DNA from: Candidatus Nitricoxidivorans perseverans
GTDB lineage: Bacteria > Pseudomonadota > Gammaproteobacteria > Burkholderiales > Rhodocyclaceae
Assembly: GCA_030246985.1 (NCBI GenBank)
Contig: CP107246.1
Coordinates: 746,282 to 810,281, forward strand
DNA length: 64,000 bases
Direction of reading: 5' to 3'
Shown here: positions 61,494 through 64,000 of the stretch, piece after piece
Layout: the number at the start of each line of letters is the position of its first letter
Numbering within the stretch: position 1 is the first letter of the stretch
Position numbers and translations under genes: made by a program
The notes under the pieces: generated by a model
Told to the model about the DNA's origin: nothing
The model's database searches: none
Seen by the model: the letters and a program-made list of their open reading frames with translations, nothing else

Positions 61494-62274
61494 CGCCGGT
61501 CTTTACATAAATGGGAGCCAGGGCCTCGTTCTGGGTGATCTCGATCAGGCTTTCGCGGGCCAGTTCCAGGATGGCGAGAAAGCTCACCACCAGGCTGGCC
61601 ACGCCGGCCGCCACGTCGAACAGGTCTTCGAACACCACGTAGCCGCGTCCCTGGAGACGACGCAGGATGATGCCCATGTGCTCGCGCACCGACAGTTCCT
61701 CGCGCCGGACCTTGTGGTGCTGCTTGACCCGCGCCTGCTTCATGAGGGACAGCCACGCCACTTGCAGGTCGTGCAGGCTGACTTCCGGCAGGCGCTCGGT
61801 CACCTGGTCGTCGATCCAGACCGTCAGCCATTCGTAGTCGCGATTCGCCTGCGGCAACTCGTCCAGTTTGGCGGCGGCGAGTTTCATGCGCTCGTATTCG
61901 ATCAGGCGGCGCACCAGCTCGGCTCGCGGATCCTCCGGCTCGCCTGTTTCGGCCCTGGGCGGGCGCGGCAGCAGCATGCGCGACTTGATCTCCAGCAGCA
62001 TGGCCGCCATCAGGAGGTATTCCGCCGCCAGTTCCAGGTTGCTCCGGCGCATGGCCTCGACGTATTCCAGGTACTGCGCGGTCAGCGGCGCCATCGGGAT
62101 GTCGAGGATGCTGATGTTGGCCTTGCGGATCAGGTAGAGGAGCAGGTCGAGCGGCCCCTCGAAGGCGTCGAGATAGACTTCCAGCGCGTCCGGCGGGATG
62201 TATAGATCCCGCGGCATCTCCGGCATCGGTTCGCCGTATACCCTGGGCTGGTGCGCGACCGCGGCTTCGATCAC
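61471..62274 (-). CDS. scpA: Segregation and condensation protein ScpA
   Basis: ScpA is the kleisin bridging SMC heads. The 267-residue product has the conserved N-terminal block [52 protein letters not shown]. The segment [26 protein letters not shown] follows, and the C-terminal winged helix is [30 protein letters not shown]. The GTG at 62274, overlapping the trpS stop as GTGA, is chosen because betaproteobacterial ScpA has a similar RVYGEP leader; an ATG 16 codons inside is the alternative. Confidence 0.95.
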   Translation of the reverse strand: MIEAAVAHQPRVYGEPMPEMPRDLYIPPDALEVYLDAFEGPLDLLLYLIRKANISILDIPMAPLTAQYLEYVEAMRRSNLELAAEYLLMAAMLLEIKSRMLLPRPPRAETGEPEDPRAELVRRLIEYERMKLAAAKLDELPQANRDYEWLTVWIDDQVTERLPEVSLHDLQVAWLSLMKQARVKQHHKVRREELSVREHMGIILRRLQGRGYVVFEDLFDVAAGVASLVVSFLAILELARESLIEITQNEALAPIYVKTGDDPALQA

Positions 62275-63473
62275 TTGTAGTCCAGTCCGATGGCCTCGCG
62301 CACGTCGCGCATGGTTTCCTGGGCCAGCTTGCGGGCGCTCTCGCAGCCGTCGGCGATGATGTTCCTGACCAGCTGAGGGTCTTCCTCGTACATGCGCGCA
62401 CGCTCGCGCATGGGCTCCTGCTCCTTCAGCACGCCCTCGATGACCGGCTGCTTGCACTCGATGCAGCCGATGCCGGCCGACCGGCAGCCGGCCTGCACCC
62501 ACTGCCTCACCGCGTCGTCCGAGTAGATGAGGTGGAACTGCCAGACCGGGCACTTGTCCGGGTCGCCCGGATCGGTGCGCCGCACGCGCGCGGGATCGGT
62601 CTGCATGGTGCGGATCTTCTTCGTGACCGACTCGGCATCCTCGCGCAGGGCGATGGTGTTGCCGTAGGACTTGGACATCTTCTGGCCGTCGAGGCCGGGC
62701 ATGCGCGAGGCGTGGGTGAGCAGGGCCTCCGGCTCGGCGAGGATCATCTTGCCGCTTCCCTCCAGGTAGCCGAAGAGCCGCTCGCGGTCGCCGTGCGACA
62801 GGTTCTGCACCTCGTCGAGCAGGGCGTGGGCCTGCTCCAGCGCATCCTCCTCCCCTCGCTCCTGGAAGCGGGTGCGCAGCTCGCCATAGAGCTTGGCGCG
62901 CTTGCTGCCGAGCTTCTTCACCGATTCCTTCGCCTTCTCCTCGAAGCCGGGCTCGCGGCCGTAGAGATGGTTGAAGCGGCGCGCGATCTCGCGCGTGAAC
63001 TCGATGTGCGGCACCTGGTCCTCGCCCACCGGCACCTTGTCGGCGCGGTAGATCAGGATGTCCGCGGCCTGGAGCAGCGGGTAGCCGAGGAAGCCGTAGG
63101 TGGCGAGGTCCTTGTGGGTCAGCTTTTCCTGCTGGTCCTTGTAGGTCGGCACGCGCTCCAGCCAGCCCAGCGGCGTCATCATCGACAGCAGGAGGTGCAG
63201 CTCGGCGTGCTCCGGCACCCTGGACTGTATGAAGATCGTGGCCTGTGAAGGGTCGACGCCGGCCGCCAGCCAGTCGATGACCATGTCCATCGCGCTCTGG
63301 GTGATCGTGCCGGGCTCGTCGTAGGCTGTCGTCAGCGCGTGCCAGTCGGCGACGAAGAACAGGCACGGATATTCGTGCTGGAGCCTGATCCAGTTGGCGA
63401 GCACGCCATGGTAGTGGCCGAGGTGGAGGCGCCCCGTGGGGCGCATGCCGGAGAGGACTTTTTCAGCGAACAT
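62271..63473 (-). CDS. trpS: Tryptophanyl-tRNA synthetase
   Basis: TrpS charges tRNA-Trp. The 400-residue class I synthetase has the HIGH-type motif GRLHLGHYHGVLANW and the KMSKS loop GQKMSKSYGNTI, with FLGYPLLQAADILIYRADKVPVGEDQVPHIEFTREIARRFN. It carries an insertion before the C-terminal helices (residues about 165-225, FEEKAKESVKKLGSKRAKLYGELRTRFQERGEEDA) and is longer than the 330-residue E. coli enzyme, as usual for betaproteobacterial TrpS. It starts 3 nt after the site-2 protease gene. Confidence 0.96.
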   Translation of the reverse strand: MFAEKVLSGMRPTGRLHLGHYHGVLANWIRLQHEYPCLFFVADWHALTTAYDEPGTITQSAMDMVIDWLAAGVDPSQATIFIQSRVPEHAELHLLLSMMTPLGWLERVPTYKDQQEKLTHKDLATYGFLGYPLLQAADILIYRADKVPVGEDQVPHIEFTREIARRFNHLYGREPGFEEKAKESVKKLGSKRAKLYGELRTRFQERGEEDALEQAHALLDEVQNLSHGDRERLFGYLEGSGKMILAEPEALLTHASRMPGLDGQKMSKSYGNTIALREDAESVTKKIRTMQTDPARVRRTDPGDPDKCPVWQFHLIYSDDAVRQWVQAGCRSAGIGCIECKQPVIEGVLKEQEPMRERARMYEEDPQLVRNIIADGCESARKLAQETMRDVREAIGLDYK

Positions 63474-63476
63474 CGT

Positions 63477-64000
63477 CTAGTAGTGAAAACGAAAGATGGC
63501 AGCGATCAGGAACCGTACCATGCCGATGACGGGTCCGAGCATGGCGCCCAGTATCCCGGTAAACAGCAGGACCAGCAGTATCGGGAACCCCCACGGCTCG
63601 ATGCGGGCGAACTTCCACGCCAGGCGATGCGGCAGCAGGCTGACCGCGATGCGCCCGCCATCCAGGGGGGGGATGGGCAGGAGGTTCAGGCACATCAGAA
63701 CGAGGTTCACGTCGACGCCGATGTCCGCCATCCTCGCCAGGGGCAGGCTGTAGGCGTTGTCCGGCAGGGTCCCGGCAAGCTTCAGCAGCGCGGCCCAGCC
63801 CAGCGCCATGGCCAGGTTGACGCCCGGCCCGGCCGCCGCCACCCAGAACATGTCCTGCTTCGGATTGCGCAGCCGGCCGAAATCGACGGGGACCGGCTTG
63901 GCCCAGCCGAACAGAAAATTTCCTGCGGAGAGCAGCAGGATCATCGCCGGCACGATAACCGTCCCCACCGGGTCGACATGGCGAATGGGGTTCAGGCTGA
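63477..64000 (-). CDS. Site-2 protease family (M50) membrane metalloprotease, C-terminal part
   Basis: The gene runs off the right edge; the frame is still open at 64000 (SLNPIRHVDPVGTVIVPA). The visible part has the M50 features LNPIRHVDP, a membrane helix with AGNFLFGWAKPVPVD, the WVAAAGPGVNLAMA helix and the metal-site motif NLLPIPPLDGGRI. The HExxH motif lies outside the window. Such proteins are compact S2P-like intramembrane proteases of unknown substrate, commonly next to trpS-scpA-scpB in Betaproteobacteria. An internal ATG at 63968 is not the real start. Confidence 0.9.
   Translation of the reverse strand, partial: SLNPIRHVDPVGTVIVPAMILLLSAGNFLFGWAKPVPVDFGRLRNPKQDMFWVAAAGPGVNLAMALGWAALLKLAGTLPDNAYSLPLARMADIGVDVNLVLMCLNLLPIPPLDGGRIAVSLLPHRLAWKFARIEPWGFPILLVLLFTGILGAMLGPVIGMVRFLIAAIFRFHY

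Overview
This window is a chromosomal, housekeeping-dense stretch of a GC-rich betaproteobacterium, most likely of the Rhodocyclales or a close relative. The evidence is the gene order ndk-rlmN-pilF-rodZ-ispG-hisS-yfgM-bamB-der-hfq-hflX-hflK-hflC-DUF2065-hisZ-purA, the dapC-dapD-pilU-dapE-prmB block, a DUF2863 protein, PhaR, and a 16S-Ile-Ala-23S-5S rRNA operon. The genus was not determined; the complete 16S gene here would settle it. I see no integrase, insertion sequence, CRISPR array, toxin-antitoxin pair or phage gene.

Layout. 1-2.6 kb: clpB (cut by the left edge), tilS and accA on the minus strand, with a heat-shock (sigma-32-type) promoter for clpB inside the end of tilS. 2.6-8.1 kb: a complete minus-strand rRNA operon with promoter, boxA elements, processing stems and terminator; its 23S gene has an unusually long helix-45 arm. 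8.1-12 kb: a WYL regulator, an isochorismatase-like hydrolase, a short ETF:quinone oxidoreductase and rlmJ. 12-18 kb: a low-affinity phosphate transport unit (DUF47-pit) followed on the same strand by a 995-residue PAS-GGDEF-EAL-receiver protein, then a DUF2863 protein. 18.1-18.6 kb: four tRNAs. 18.6-24 kb: an FAD-linked oxidase, rimO, a short phaR, pgeF, rluD and the divergent bamD. 24-29.7 kb: a CBS-PAS-degenerate GGDEF-EAL protein, rlmB, rnr and tRNA-Leu. 29.7-44.7 kb: the long minus-strand cluster from ndk to purA, mostly with 1-14 nt overlaps between genes. 44.8-51 kb: a DMT transporter, then the plus-strand lysine/peptidoglycan precursor (dap) genes with pilU among them, and prmB. 51-51.8 kb: tRNAs His, Arg, Pro and dksA. 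51.8-60 kb: rimP-nusA-infB-rbfA-truB-rpsO-pnp behind a leader with a terminator-like hairpin. 60-64 kb: rluB, scpB, scpA, trpS and a site-2 protease cut by the right edge.

Functional themes are translation and RNA maturation, outer-membrane assembly (bamB, bamD), type IV pili (pilF, pilU), membrane proteolysis control (hflKC) and two large c-di-GMP proteins. The most notable departures from the ordinary are the extra arm in 23S rRNA, the coupling of phosphate uptake with a c-di-GMP/receiver protein, an ATT start for hflX, a probably leaderless accA, an attenuator-like leader before rimP, and a set of housekeeping proteins (TilS, PhaR, PgeF, TruB, HisZ, ETF-QO) that all lack segments normal for their families.
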